The translations under genes were made by a program, and so were the position numbers. The notes beneath the pieces were generated by a model. The model did not search any database. It was not told the origin of the DNA and worked only from the letters and a program-made list of their open reading frames with translations. A DNA stretch of 17,750 nt from NCBI GenBank assembly GCA_964497245.1, contig CAZCCC010000029.1, positions 1 through 17,750 of the forward strand, given 5' to 3'. The stretch is from CAZCCC01 sp964497245. GTDB lineage: Bacteria > Patescibacteriota > Patescibacteriia > Buchananbacterales > UBA6539. Positions 6,188 to 14,298 of this stretch are shown here, in pieces; positions within the stretch are counted from its first letter, which is position 1; every line of letters starts with the position of its first letter.

Positions 6188-8155
6188 ATGGCTCTTGCCA
6201 AAATCGCAAAAATAAATATTATTGGACACCAAAACGACCAAGAAGAAATTCTGGAAATTTTGCAAAATCTCGGCTTCAGTCAAATTGAAGAATGCCGGGA
6301 AAAAGATCTGCTTAAAAAAAACTCAAATGAATTTTTATCCGATTTGGAATATAAAATTGCCGGTATTAGATTCTGTCTGGAATTTTTGGCAAATTATGAA
6401 ACTGAGAAAAAACCGCTGAAAGAAAAAATTGATCCAAAAATAAATTTAACGCTTGGAGAAATTGAAAAAATTGCCACTGAATTTGACTATACTGGAAAAA
6501 CTAAGGAAGTTCAAGAAATTGAAAGTGGAATAAATGAAGCCAAAAACGTGATAGACAAACTTAATTTGGAATTTTCACAGATTAAGCTTTGGGAAAAATT
6601 AGATTTCATTCCGAACCGCCAAAAATTGGAAACTGATTTTAATTATAAATTTTTAGTGATCAATGAACAGGATTACCAAGTTTTTCCACTAGAACTACAA
6701 AAAAAGTTCCCCTTAACCGTTTTTAAAAAAATAGACGAAGAAAAAAAAGAAACATTGGCTGTTTTATTTTTTAAAAAAAATCAAGAATCACAAATTAATG
6801 AAATATTGAACAACACAAATATTAAATTGGCCGAAATACCCGATTTAGAAATTTCAATTCCTGAAAGAATAATTCAAATTAATCAAAAAATAAGCGAAGA
6901 AGAAAACCGAATTGAGAAACTAACCAGAGAAGCTAGAAGACTGGCAAATAACCAAAGGGATTTTAAAATTTCTTTTGATTACCTGAATTGGAAAAAAGAA
7001 AAGCTGGTTCAAGGGCAAAAAGCGGGAAATACCGAAAAAACTTTTTCTTTAACTGGCTGGATTGATAAAGACTTGATAAAAATACTCGAAAAAGAAATGA
7101 ATAAATCAACATCTGATTTCGTAATTGAAGAATTACCTTTTACAGGTGAAGAAGACATCCCCATTATTTTTAAAAACACTTGGGCCAGCCCTTTTGAATT
7201 TGTAACTAATGTTTACGGCGCACCGCAATACCATGAACCGGACCCGACTCCATGGCTTACTCCTTTTTTTGTTCTTTTTTTCGGGCTTTGCATGACAGAT
7301 GCCGGTTATGGAGTAATTTTAGCCTTATTCTCCTGGCTGGCGCTGAAAATATTCAAACCCACCAAAGAAGGGGCAAAAATGTTTAAAGTAATAATGTTTG
7401 GCGGTCTGGCCACTTTCTTTGCCGGTGCTTTAGTCGGCGGCTGGTTTGGTATAGTAATTGATGAAATAAAAATTGACTGGATTAAAAATCTGCTGCTTGA
7501 TATCCGTATAATAGACCCGGTAAAAGAACCGATAAAGATGCTGATATTTGCCTTAACTTTGGGAATAATCCAAGTTATTGTCGGAATTATCGTTAGCCTT
7601 TGGTGGAAGATAAAGCACAAAAATTATATCTCGGCTCTATTGGATGACTGTATCTGGCTTTATTTTATATTTGCAGTTCTGATTGCCGGCGCCTCCGGTA
7701 TTGGACTGATTGATTTTCCTTACAGTAAGTATTTGATTTGGGTTGGAGTAGCCGGCTTAATTTTAACTCAAGGCAGAAGTCAAAAAAATCCAATTCTAAA
7801 ATTGACAAGCGGTGTTATAAGCCTTTATGGTCTTGTTGGCTATTTGTCGGATGTTTTGTCTTATTCCCGCCTTCTCGCTTTGGGTCTTGCCACTGGAATC
7901 ATTGCTATGGTAGTTAATTTAATTGCCAAACTCACAATTGACATGGTTCCCTATCTCGGCTGGGTAATTGCTTTTTTTATAATAATCGGCGGTCATGTTT
8001 TCAATATTGGAATTAATGCCTTAGGTGCTTTCATTCATTCAAGCCGTTTGCAATTTGTTGAATTTTTCCCCAAGTTTATGGAAGGCGGCGGACTTATTTT
8101 CAGCCCATTCAAAAAAGAAAGTAAATATATAAGAATTATTAATAACAATAAATAA
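6188..8155 (+). CDS. ntpI: V/A-type ATPase membrane subunit I (a subunit)
   Basis: Subunit I forms the stator side of the ion channel and anchors the peripheral stalks. At 655 residues it has normal length: a cytosolic N-terminal half (about 1-345) with long charged helices, then a hydrophobic half with roughly seven to eight membrane segments from about residue 358 to 630. The key motif LSYSRLLALGL supplies the essential Arg (R561) that faces the ion-binding Glu of subunit K. The C-terminus keeps the family signature GAFIHSSRLQFVEFF and FMEGGGLIFSPF. No Shine-Dalgarno is seen. It is followed by subunit K after 31 nt. Confidence 0.95.
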   Translation: MALAKIAKINIIGHQNDQEEILEILQNLGFSQIEECREKDLLKKNSNEFLSDLEYKIAGIRFCLEFLANYETEKKPLKEKIDPKINLTLGEIEKIATEFDYTGKTKEVQEIESGINEAKNVIDKLNLEFSQIKLWEKLDFIPNRQKLETDFNYKFLVINEQDYQVFPLELQKKFPLTVFKKIDEEKKETLAVLFFKKNQESQINEILNNTNIKLAEIPDLEISIPERIIQINQKISEEENRIEKLTREARRLANNQRDFKISFDYLNWKKEKLVQGQKAGNTEKTFSLTGWIDKDLIKILEKEMNKSTSDFVIEELPFTGEEDIPIIFKNTWASPFEFVTNVYGAPQYHEPDPTPWLTPFFVLFFGLCMTDAGYGVILALFSWLALKIFKPTKEGAKMFKVIMFGGLATFFAGALVGGWFGIVIDEIKIDWIKNLLLDIRIIDPVKEPIKMLIFALTLGIIQVIVGIIVSLWWKIKHKNYISALLDDCIWLYFIFAVLIAGASGIGLIDFPYSKYLIWVGVAGLILTQGRSQKNPILKLTSGVISLYGLVGYLSDVLSYSRLLALGLATGIIAMVVNLIAKLTIDMVPYLGWVIAFFIIIGGHVFNIGINALGAFIHSSRLQFVEFFPKFMEGGGLIFSPFKKESKYIRIINNNK

Positions 8156-8171
8156 TAGTCATCAAGACTAG

Positions 8172-8177
8172 AAAGGA
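8172..8177 (+). promoter_or_regulatory. Shine-Dalgarno site of ntpK
   Basis: AAAGGA lies 9 nt before the ntpK ATG. It is the only clear Shine-Dalgarno at correct spacing among the nine ATPase genes. Subunit K is the rotor-ring subunit needed in many copies per complex, so a stronger initiation site here makes sense. Confidence 0.6.
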
Positions 8178-8186
8178 AATAAATTT

Positions 8187-8663
8187 ATGGGAATTGGAAT
8201 TGCATTGGCAATTTTAGGAGCAGCATTAGCCGCCGGGATGGCCGGAGCCGGTTCAGCTATCGGCGTTGGTATTGCCGGACAAGCTGCTTCAGGAGTCATC
8301 TCTGAAGAACCGGAAAAATTCGGTAAAGCATTATTGCTTGAAGCCTTGCCGGGTACTCAGGGAATTTACGGTTTTCTGGCCGCGATTATGGCTTTACAGA
8401 AAGTAGGGCTTTTGGGAGGAGAAATCATTGAAGTCGGAACAGAAGCCGGCTTGCAAATCGCTTTTGCCTGCTTGCCTATCGCTATTGCCGGCTTAAGTTC
8501 AGGCTGGCTTCAAGGTAAAGTTTCCGCTGCCGGAATGGGAGTTGCCGCCAAACAACCTAAAGCTTCCGGAAAAGCGATTATTCTTTCGGCCATGGTGGAA
8601 ACCTATGCTGTCTTAGGGCTTCTAACAACAATTTTACTTCTAAACGGAATAAACATCAGCTAA
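8187..8663 (+). CDS. ntpK: V/A-type ATPase rotor-ring subunit K (duplicated c subunit, Na+-type ligand set)
   Basis: Forms the membrane rotor ring that carries ions past subunit I. The 158 residues make two fused hairpins (four membrane helices), typical of V-type K. The only membrane carboxylate is E138 in MVETYA (helix 4); the matching spot in hairpin 1 is Q58. Aligned by eye with E. hirae NtpK, all known Na+ ligands are kept: L54, T57 and Q58 in LPGTQ, Q109 in LQGKV, and E138, plus Y61 in place of NtpK Tyr68. This predicts Na+ rather than H+ transport. One carboxylate per four helices is the arrangement found in ion-pumping V-ATPases. A clear AAAGGA Shine-Dalgarno precedes the ATG. Confidence 0.96.
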   Translation: MGIGIALAILGAALAAGMAGAGSAIGVGIAGQAASGVISEEPEKFGKALLLEALPGTQGIYGFLAAIMALQKVGLLGGEIIEVGTEAGLQIAFACLPIAIAGLSSGWLQGKVSAAGMGVAAKQPKASGKAIILSAMVETYAVLGLLTTILLLNGINIS

Positions 8664-8689
8664 AAATGTTAAACTTTAATTTATAAATT

Positions 8690-9265
8690 ATGGCTTTAGA
8701 AGACATAAAAAAATCAATTCTTGCTAATGCTGAAGCTGAAGCTGAAAAAATTGAAGCCGATGGCCAGGCTAAAGTTATTGAAATTAAAAATAACTGGCAA
8801 AATAAAATAGAACAAAAAAAACTTGAAATCATTAATTCTGCAAAAAGAAAAGCCGCTCAAAAAATCCAACAAACTCAATTTAAACTCCAGTCAAAAGCGC
8901 AGTCGGAAATACTTAAAGAAAAACATCTGATTATTGACAAAATATATAAAACCGCTCTGAAAAAAATATCCGAACTTAGTGATGACAGATACACGGCTTT
9001 AATGGAAAAATTGATAAAAATTTTACCTGATGGCAACGGAAAACTGCTGTCAGCTAAAAATAAAGAAAACCTGTTGAAAAAAGCCCTTAAAAACAGCGGT
9101 AAAAGATATGAAATTAACACAAACTCAATACCAGAAGCAGGCGGATTCAAGTTTCAATCAGAACAGATAGAAATCAACAATACTTTTCCAGCCTTAATAA
9201 ATAATTCCAAGGAGCAAACTGTTTTAGAAGTCAGTAGATTGCTTTTTAGTAAAATTAATGATTAA
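8690..9265 (+). CDS. ntpE: V/A-type ATPase peripheral-stalk subunit E
   Basis: Subunit E forms the peripheral stalk with subunit G/H and caps the catalytic head. The 191 residues match the family. Residues 1-95 are a long charged Ala/Glu/Lys helix for the coiled coil; the C-terminal domain carries AGGFKFQSEQIEINNTF (about 150-165), the usual E-subunit signature. There is no membrane segment. It sits 26 nt after subunit K and 6 nt before subunit C, with no Shine-Dalgarno, so coupled translation within the operon is likely. Confidence 0.9.
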   Translation: MALEDIKKSILANAEAEAEKIEADGQAKVIEIKNNWQNKIEQKKLEIINSAKRKAAQKIQQTQFKLQSKAQSEILKEKHLIIDKIYKTALKKISELSDDRYTALMEKLIKILPDGNGKLLSAKNKENLLKKALKNSGKRYEINTNSIPEAGGFKFQSEQIEINNTFPALINNSKEQTVLEVSRLLFSKIND

Positions 9266-9271
9266 AATAAC

Positions 9272-10309
9272 ATGAAAGGCACTAATTACATTTATGCCAG
9301 CGCTAAAATCAGGGCTTTAGAACCTCATATTTTAGATAAAACTGATATTGAACGGATGATTGATGCGCCTGACTTAAACAGTGCCTTTAAGGTTCTTAAC
9401 GATACTGATTATGCTGATAATCTGCTCGGACTTGAACCTCTTGACTACCGAATAGCCTTGAGTCAGGATTTTCAGCAGCTTCATGAACTTCTGCAAAAAA
9501 TTACCCCCAAGCAATCATTATTTGAACTGATAATGCTTGAGCGAGAATTCGTCAACATTAGACTTTTATTCAAGGCAAAACTTTTTAATATTGAAGTTGT
9601 CGAATTTATCAAAGAAAATGCCATATACCCACCAAATCATCTCCAGGATTTCATCTATGAAACCCATATTCACGAGCCAAAGGCATTAAAATCATACATT
9701 GCCGAACAGAGAGGAGAAGTTCTTGATCATGAAATAAAAAATGTCATTTACCGAATTTCTAAAAAAGTAAGCGAAAAAACCAGGCCCGACCAGCTTGACG
9801 CATTATTAACCCAGGAATATTTTGATTTGAAGCAAGAGTTAGCAAAAGAAGTTAAAAGCAAATTTATCAAAAATTACATTAAAATGGAAATTGATAATAT
9901 TAATCTTTTAATTTGGATTCGGGCAAAAAGGCTTGAATTGAGCAAAGAAAGGCTTAATGAAAAACTGATCCGCGGCGGTCATGCCGATATTAAAAAGATG
10001 TTGCATCTTTACCCTGAAGAACCAAGGGGTTTAAAATCTTTTGTCAATGCAAATTTTGACATAAAGTTAACCGAAATTTTTGAGACCTTCTGTGAAGACA
10101 ATAATTTATTTAAGCTAGAAAAAGAGGTTGAGGACTATAAAACCCGCTATGCCAGACAAGCAAAGAGATTTTCATACGGTCCGGAAGTGATTTTTGCCTA
10201 CTATTTGGCAAAACAAAACGCTATCCAAAATATTAGAATAATTCTAACCGGCAAAATAAACAACCTTCCCAAAAAAGAAATCAGAAAAACTTTAAGGGAG
10301 GCTTATTAA
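9272..10309 (+). CDS. ntpC: V/A-type ATPase subunit C (AC39/d family)
   Basis: The funnel-shaped adaptor that seats the central stalk (D/F) on the K ring. Length (345 residues) and all-helical, soluble character fit the family. Recognisable stretches are the N-terminal YIYASAKIRALEPHILD, the middle LFELIMLEREFVNIRLLFKAK and NYIKMEIDNINLLIWIRAK, and the C-terminal PEVIFAYYLAKQNAIQNIR, which matches the conserved end of AC39 proteins. The gene starts 6 nt after subunit E and ends 7 nt before subunit F. Its last codons contain GGGAGG, but this is too far (about 16 nt) from the next ATG to be an ordinary ribosome site. Confidence 0.92.
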   Translation: MKGTNYIYASAKIRALEPHILDKTDIERMIDAPDLNSAFKVLNDTDYADNLLGLEPLDYRIALSQDFQQLHELLQKITPKQSLFELIMLEREFVNIRLLFKAKLFNIEVVEFIKENAIYPPNHLQDFIYETHIHEPKALKSYIAEQRGEVLDHEIKNVIYRISKKVSEKTRPDQLDALLTQEYFDLKQELAKEVKSKFIKNYIKMEIDNINLLIWIRAKRLELSKERLNEKLIRGGHADIKKMLHLYPEEPRGLKSFVNANFDIKLTEIFETFCEDNNLFKLEKEVEDYKTRYARQAKRFSYGPEVIFAYYLAKQNAIQNIRIILTGKINNLPKKEIRKTLREAY

Positions 10310-10316
10310 ACAAATT

Positions 10317-10634
10317 ATGTCTTACAAAATTGCGATAATCGGCAGCGAAGATGCAATAGGCGGATTTAAGGCTGTTGGTCTTGATGTATTTGGAATAAAA
10401 ACTAAAGAAAAATGCGAAGAAGAATTTCTGAAGATTTATAATTCAGCTGAATACGGAATAATTTTTATTACAGAAGATTGGATGGATCAAATAAAAAATT
10501 TTTTAAAAGAACTGCCGCCAAAAGCTTTGCCTTCAGTTGTCGCTGTGCCTTCCCAGGCCGGATCAACCGGAGCCGGGCTGGCTAATTTGAAAAAAATTGT
10601 TGAACAAGCCGTTGGCTCAGATATCCTTTCTTAA
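10317..10634 (+). CDS. ntpG: V/A-type ATPase central-stalk subunit F
   Basis: Subunit F (called NtpG in Enterococcus) binds subunit D in the rotating central stalk. The 105 residues include the family N-terminus YKIAIIGSEDAIGGFKAVGLDVF and the central IIFITEDWMDQIKNFL. The end, GAGLANLKKIVEQAVGSDIL, matches the C-terminal helix region of the family. No Shine-Dalgarno is seen. It is the last gene before the 477-bp gap that contains the antisense NrdR-like gene. No plus-strand terminator follows it, so transcription may continue into ntpA antisense to that gene. Confidence 0.92.
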   Translation: MSYKIAIIGSEDAIGGFKAVGLDVFGIKTKEKCEEEFLKIYNSAEYGIIFITEDWMDQIKNFLKELPPKALPSVVAVPSQAGSTGAGLANLKKIVEQAVGSDILS

Positions 10635-10700
10635 AAGTTATTTAAAAAAATAAAGAGTTTTAACCGCTAGATAAGTGCTGGACACTCGCTCTACGTCGCC

Positions 10701-10731
10701 AATAAAAAAGCAGCCTTGATTAAACGGCTGC
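10701..10731 (-). terminator. Rho-independent terminator of the NrdR-like gene
   Basis: On the minus strand a perfect 6-bp stem (GCAGCC 10710-10715 with GGCTGC 10726-10731) and 10-nt loop is followed by TTTTTTATT (plus 10701-10709). It begins 12 nt after the nrdR-like stop. On the plus strand it has no T-run, so it should not stop ATPase transcription. Confidence 0.85.
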
Positions 10732-10743
10732 AAATAAACGAGG

Positions 10744-11037
10744 CTAAGCAGTGTCTGAAGCAATTTCGGATGGCGAAATGCCAACCGATAATTGCTTGAA
10801 CAAATGCTGCTTTTGGCCAGTAGTCAAACCAGCGGTTAAAGCTAATAAAACTTTTTCATAAATTTCTAAAGGAACCTGCCCTCTGGACAAACTCTCAATT
10901 ACATCACTTTGAATTTCAGAAGTTGTAAAGCGTGTACTGCAAGAAAGGCATTCTCTGCGCCGGCGAATTGTACCGTCTGATTTGATTCTTGAATCAATGA
11001 CTGAACTCTTTAAGCTCCCACATTTTGGACAAACCAT
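10744..11037 (-). CDS. nrdR: NrdR-like zinc-ribbon protein lacking a canonical ATP-cone
   Basis: NrdR represses ribonucleotide reductase genes using an N-terminal zinc ribbon and an ATP/dATP-sensing ATP-cone. Residues 1-41 match the ribbon closely: C3/C6 and C30/C33, DSR, and IRRRREC followed by RFTTSE. The rest is odd. The protein is 97 residues against about 150 usually; the nucleotide-binding VxKRDGxxxPF segment is absent, and only a helix like EKVLLALTAGL recalls the cone. The stop is followed directly by a terminator, so it looks like a compact variant rather than a frameshifted gene. I chose the ATG at 11037 because AAAGGAGG lies 8 nt upstream; the longer in-frame extension starts inside the promoter. 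It lies on the opposite strand between ATPase subunits F and A. Confidence 0.8.
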   Translation of the reverse strand: MVCPKCGSLKSSVIDSRIKSDGTIRRRRECLSCSTRFTTSEIQSDVIESLSRGQVPLEIYEKVLLALTAGLTTGQKQHLFKQLSVGISPSEIASDTA

Positions 11038-11071
11038 CAGTAATTCCTCCTTTCTAAATAAGATAAAATTC

Positions 11072-11100
11072 ATTTTAAAATAATTAAATAATATTGTCAA
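11072..11100 (-). promoter_or_regulatory. Sigma-70-type promoter for the NrdR-like gene
   Basis: On the minus strand: TTGACA (plus 11095-11100), a 17-nt spacer and TAAAAT (plus 11072-11077). This is near-consensus, with a predicted start near 11065 and a 28-nt leader. The -35 lies only 11 nt from the ntpA start codon on the other strand. Confidence 0.7.
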
Positions 11101-11111
11101 TTAAAAATAAT

Positions 11112-12848
11112 ATGACTGAAAAAATTGGAAAAATTATTAAAGTATCAGGACCGCTGGTTGTTGCATCGGGGATGAAAAACGCCCAAATGTATGAAGTGGT
11201 CAAAGTCTCTGAAAAAAGATTAATTGGAGAAATTATAAAGCTAAAGGGTGGCACCGCAGCAATTCAGGTTTATGAAGAAACTTCCGGTCTTGGGCCGGGA
11301 GAACCGGTTTACCAAACCGGTAAGCCTTTGGCGGTAGAGCTTGGGCCCGGACTTTTAAAATCAATCTATGACGGAATTCAACGTCCGCTTAATCTAATCA
11401 GGGATGTGGCCGGAGATTATATAACCAGAGGAATTGAGGTTCCACCATTGGATAAGGAAAAAAAATGGGAATTTTCCGCCAAAGCCCAAATCGGCCAAGA
11501 AGTTTCAAGCGGAGATATTTTGGGAGAAGTTCAAGAAACTGATCTAATAACCCATAAAATAATGGTACCGCCCGGAATAAACGGAAAAATTGAAGATATT
11601 AAGTCAGGCGAATTTAATATTGAAGAGCCAATTGCAAAAATCAGCGGAAAAAACGTTTCTATGAAACAAATTTGGCCCATCCGCCAACCCCGTCCGATTG
11701 CCGAAAAACTTTTACCGACAGAACCTTTGCTTTCGGGTCAAAGAGTAGTTGACGCTTTTTTTCCGGTAGTTAAAGGCGGAACTGCCTGTGTACCGGGACC
11801 ATTTGGCTCAGGAAAAACAGTGGTCCAGCATCAGCTGGCTAAATGGGCTGACGCCGATATAATTCTTTTTATCGGTTGCGGTGAACGCGGCAATGAGATG
11901 ACTGATGTATTGCAAGAATTTCCCGAATTAATAGATCCAAAATCAAACAGGCCTTTAATGGAAAGGACTGTTTTAATAGCTAATACTTCAAATATGCCGG
12001 TGGCTGCACGGGAAGCTTCAGTATATACAGGAATAACAATTGCTGAATATTTCAGAGATATGGGCCTAAAAGTCGCCCTAATGGCTGACTCAACTTCCCG
12101 TTGGGCAGAAGCTTTAAGGGAAATGTCAGGACGGCTAGAAGAAATGCCGGGCGAAGAAGGATATCCTGCTTATTTAGGATCAAGAACCGCCAGCTTCTAC
12201 GAACGAGCCGGCTACGTCAAATGTTTGGGTTCTGAAGGACAAAAAGGATCACTTACTGTAATTGGTGCCGTCTCCCCTCCCGGAGGAGACCTATCAGAAC
12301 CAGTCACTCAAAACACTCTTCGGGTAGTAAAGGTTTTTTGGGGATTAGATGCTCAATTGGCCTACAAAAGACATTTCCCCGCCATTAATTGGCTGACAAG
12401 CTATTCATTGTATTCAGATGATATCAAAGAATATATGAAAGAAAATGCCGGAACAGATTGGCCGGAAATGAAATCTGAGGCAATGAATCTTCTTCAACAA
12501 GAAGCAAAATTAGAAGAAATTGTCCGCCTAGTAGGCGTTGAATCTCTCTCTTCAAAAGAGCAGCTGGTTTTAGATACCGCCAAATCAATCCGCGAAGATT
12601 TCCTTCATCAGAATGCTTTTGACGATATAGACACTTATACTTCGGCTAAAAAAATGTATTGGATGCTTAAAGCAATTTTAACTTTTCACCATGAATCCAT
12701 AAGCGCCTTAGAATCAGGAAAGCTTTTGAAAAATTTAGTTAATTTAAAAATAAAAGAAAAAATAGCTAAAGCAAAAATGGTTGAAGAAAAAAACTTAGCT
12801 GAATTGGAAAAATTACCTCAGGAAATAAAAGCAGAAATTAATAAATAA
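11112..12848 (+). CDS. ntpA: V/A-type ATPase catalytic subunit A
   Basis: The catalytic subunit; three copies alternate with B in the head and hydrolyse or make ATP. From the ATG at 11112 it has 578 residues, the normal family length; a TTG at 11094 would add six residues but overlaps the nrdR -35 region. The P-loop is GPFGSGKT (229-236, catalytic K235), and GCGERGNEM gives the catalytic Glu E258. The family-specific insert (about 115-190, containing the GDILGEVQE and VPPGINGKIEDI stretch) separates A from B. The motif SRWAEALREMSGRLEEMPGEEG is intact. No clear promoter or Shine-Dalgarno is seen directly ahead, so it probably depends on read-through from subunit F or on an unrecognised promoter. 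Confidence 0.97.
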   Translation: MTEKIGKIIKVSGPLVVASGMKNAQMYEVVKVSEKRLIGEIIKLKGGTAAIQVYEETSGLGPGEPVYQTGKPLAVELGPGLLKSIYDGIQRPLNLIRDVAGDYITRGIEVPPLDKEKKWEFSAKAQIGQEVSSGDILGEVQETDLITHKIMVPPGINGKIEDIKSGEFNIEEPIAKISGKNVSMKQIWPIRQPRPIAEKLLPTEPLLSGQRVVDAFFPVVKGGTACVPGPFGSGKTVVQHQLAKWADADIILFIGCGERGNEMTDVLQEFPELIDPKSNRPLMERTVLIANTSNMPVAAREASVYTGITIAEYFRDMGLKVALMADSTSRWAEALREMSGRLEEMPGEEGYPAYLGSRTASFYERAGYVKCLGSEGQKGSLTVIGAVSPPGGDLSEPVTQNTLRVVKVFWGLDAQLAYKRHFPAINWLTSYSLYSDDIKEYMKENAGTDWPEMKSEAMNLLQQEAKLEEIVRLVGVESLSSKEQLVLDTAKSIREDFLHQNAFDDIDTYTSAKKMYWMLKAILTFHHESISALESGKLLKNLVNLKIKEKIAKAKMVEEKNLAELEKLPQEIKAEINK

Positions 12849-12877
12849 TGCTAATAGTAAATTAGTTATAAAGAACT

Positions 12878-14266
12878 ATGCTAAAACAATACAAAACAAT
12901 TAAAGAAATTTCCGGTCCGCTTTTAGTTGTTGAAGGCATTAAAGATGTCAAATATGAAGAAATGGTTGAAGTGGAACTTTCTGACGGCTCAAAAAGGAGA
13001 GGCCGCGTCCTTGAAATATCAAAAGATAAGGCGGTTGTCCAGATGTTTGAAGAATCAAGAGGACTTGAACTTGACGGAGCCAAAGCGACATTTCTGGGAA
13101 AAACGATGGAAATAGGTGTTTCAAAAGACATGCTCGGCCGAATTTTTGACGGAGCGGGAAAACCAAAAGACGGACTGCCACCGATTATTGCTGAAAAAAA
13201 ATTAGATATTAACGGAGCGCCACTTAATCCTTACGCCAGAGATTACCCTAACGACTTTATCCAAACCGGAATCTCCACAATTGACGGATTAAACACTTTA
13301 GTTAGGGGCCAAAAATTACCGATTTTTTCCGGATCCGGACTGCCTCATTCCGAATTTGCTGCCCAAATAGCCAGACAAGCCAAAGTGGCAAAACCAGATG
13401 GTACGACTGAAGGAAATTTTGCCGTTGTTTTTGCTGCCATGGGAATCACATTTGAAGAGGCGGAATTCTTCATAAATCAATTTAAAGAAACCGGAGCAAT
13501 TTCCAGAGCTGTTTTATATATTAATCTGGCAAACGACCCGGTTGTTGAAAGGATTACTTTGCCCAGAATCGCTTTAACTACTGCGGAATATCTGGCTTTT
13601 GAACTTGAAATGCATGTATTGGTAATACTAACTGACTTGACTAATTATTGCGAAGCTTTGCGGGAAATATCAGCTGCCAGAAAAGAAATCCCCGGACGAA
13701 GAGGCTATCCCGGATACCTTTACACTGACCTTTCAACCATATATGAAAGAGCGGGAAAAATAAAAGGCAAACCCGGATCAATAACTCAAATTCCGGTATT
13801 AACAATGCCTGAAGACGATAAAACCCACCCAATTCCAGATTTAACCGGATATATTACTGAAGGACAAATTATGCTTTCACGCGAACTGCACCGCAAGGGA
13901 ATTTATCCACCGGTTGACGTATTGCCTTCTCTTTCTCGGCTAAAAGACAAGGGTATCGGTGAAGGGAAAACCAGAGAAGACCATTCCGGAGTTTTAAACC
14001 AAGTTTTTGCCGCTTATGCCAGAGGAAAAGAAGCAAAAGAACTAGCGGTAATTCTTGGAGAATCGGCACTTTCAGATGCTGATAAAAAATTTGCCAAATT
14101 TGCCGATGAATTTGAAGATAAATATGTCCGCCAACAGCTTGACGAGGACCGGACTATTAAAGAGACTCTTGATTTATCTTGGAAGTTAATGTCTATTCTG
14201 CCCAAATCGGAATTAAAACGTGTTAAAGAAGAACATATTGAAAAATATTTACCTAATAAAGAGTAA
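12878..14266 (+). CDS. ntpB: V/A-type ATPase regulatory subunit B
   Basis: The non-catalytic partner of A in the hexameric head. At 462 residues it has family-typical length. It has GSGLPHSE (152-159) where A has a P-loop; the missing Walker Lys is normal for B, not a defect. PSLSRLKDKG supplies the arginine finger (R354, equivalent to Arg350 of E. hirae NtpB) that reaches into the A active site. EIPGRRGYPGYLYTDLSTIYERAG is also conserved. It begins 29 nt after ntpA with no clear Shine-Dalgarno and is followed by ntpD after 32 nt. Confidence 0.97.
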   Translation: MLKQYKTIKEISGPLLVVEGIKDVKYEEMVEVELSDGSKRRGRVLEISKDKAVVQMFEESRGLELDGAKATFLGKTMEIGVSKDMLGRIFDGAGKPKDGLPPIIAEKKLDINGAPLNPYARDYPNDFIQTGISTIDGLNTLVRGQKLPIFSGSGLPHSEFAAQIARQAKVAKPDGTTEGNFAVVFAAMGITFEEAEFFINQFKETGAISRAVLYINLANDPVVERITLPRIALTTAEYLAFELEMHVLVILTDLTNYCEALREISAARKEIPGRRGYPGYLYTDLSTIYERAGKIKGKPGSITQIPVLTMPEDDKTHPIPDLTGYITEGQIMLSRELHRKGIYPPVDVLPSLSRLKDKGIGEGKTREDHSGVLNQVFAAYARGKEAKELAVILGESALSDADKKFAKFADEFEDKYVRQQLDEDRTIKETLDLSWKLMSILPKSELKRVKEEHIEKYLPNKE

Positions 14267-14298
14267 TCTTCTTATTCCTGTTTAAAAAAATTACTAAT

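Noticed and set aside
11094..11111. TTG start extending subunit A by six residues
   Set aside because: The ATG at 11112 gives the normal N-terminus; the extension overlaps the nrdR -35 and has no ribosome site.
13329..13352. Missing P-loop lysine in subunit B as a sign of decay
   Set aside because: B subunits of V/A ATPases normally lack a working P-loop; the GSGLPHSE form is the family standard.
12862..14205. Several minus-strand frames of 62-89 aa opposite ntpB
   Set aside because: They are antisense shadows of a highly conserved ATPase subunit.
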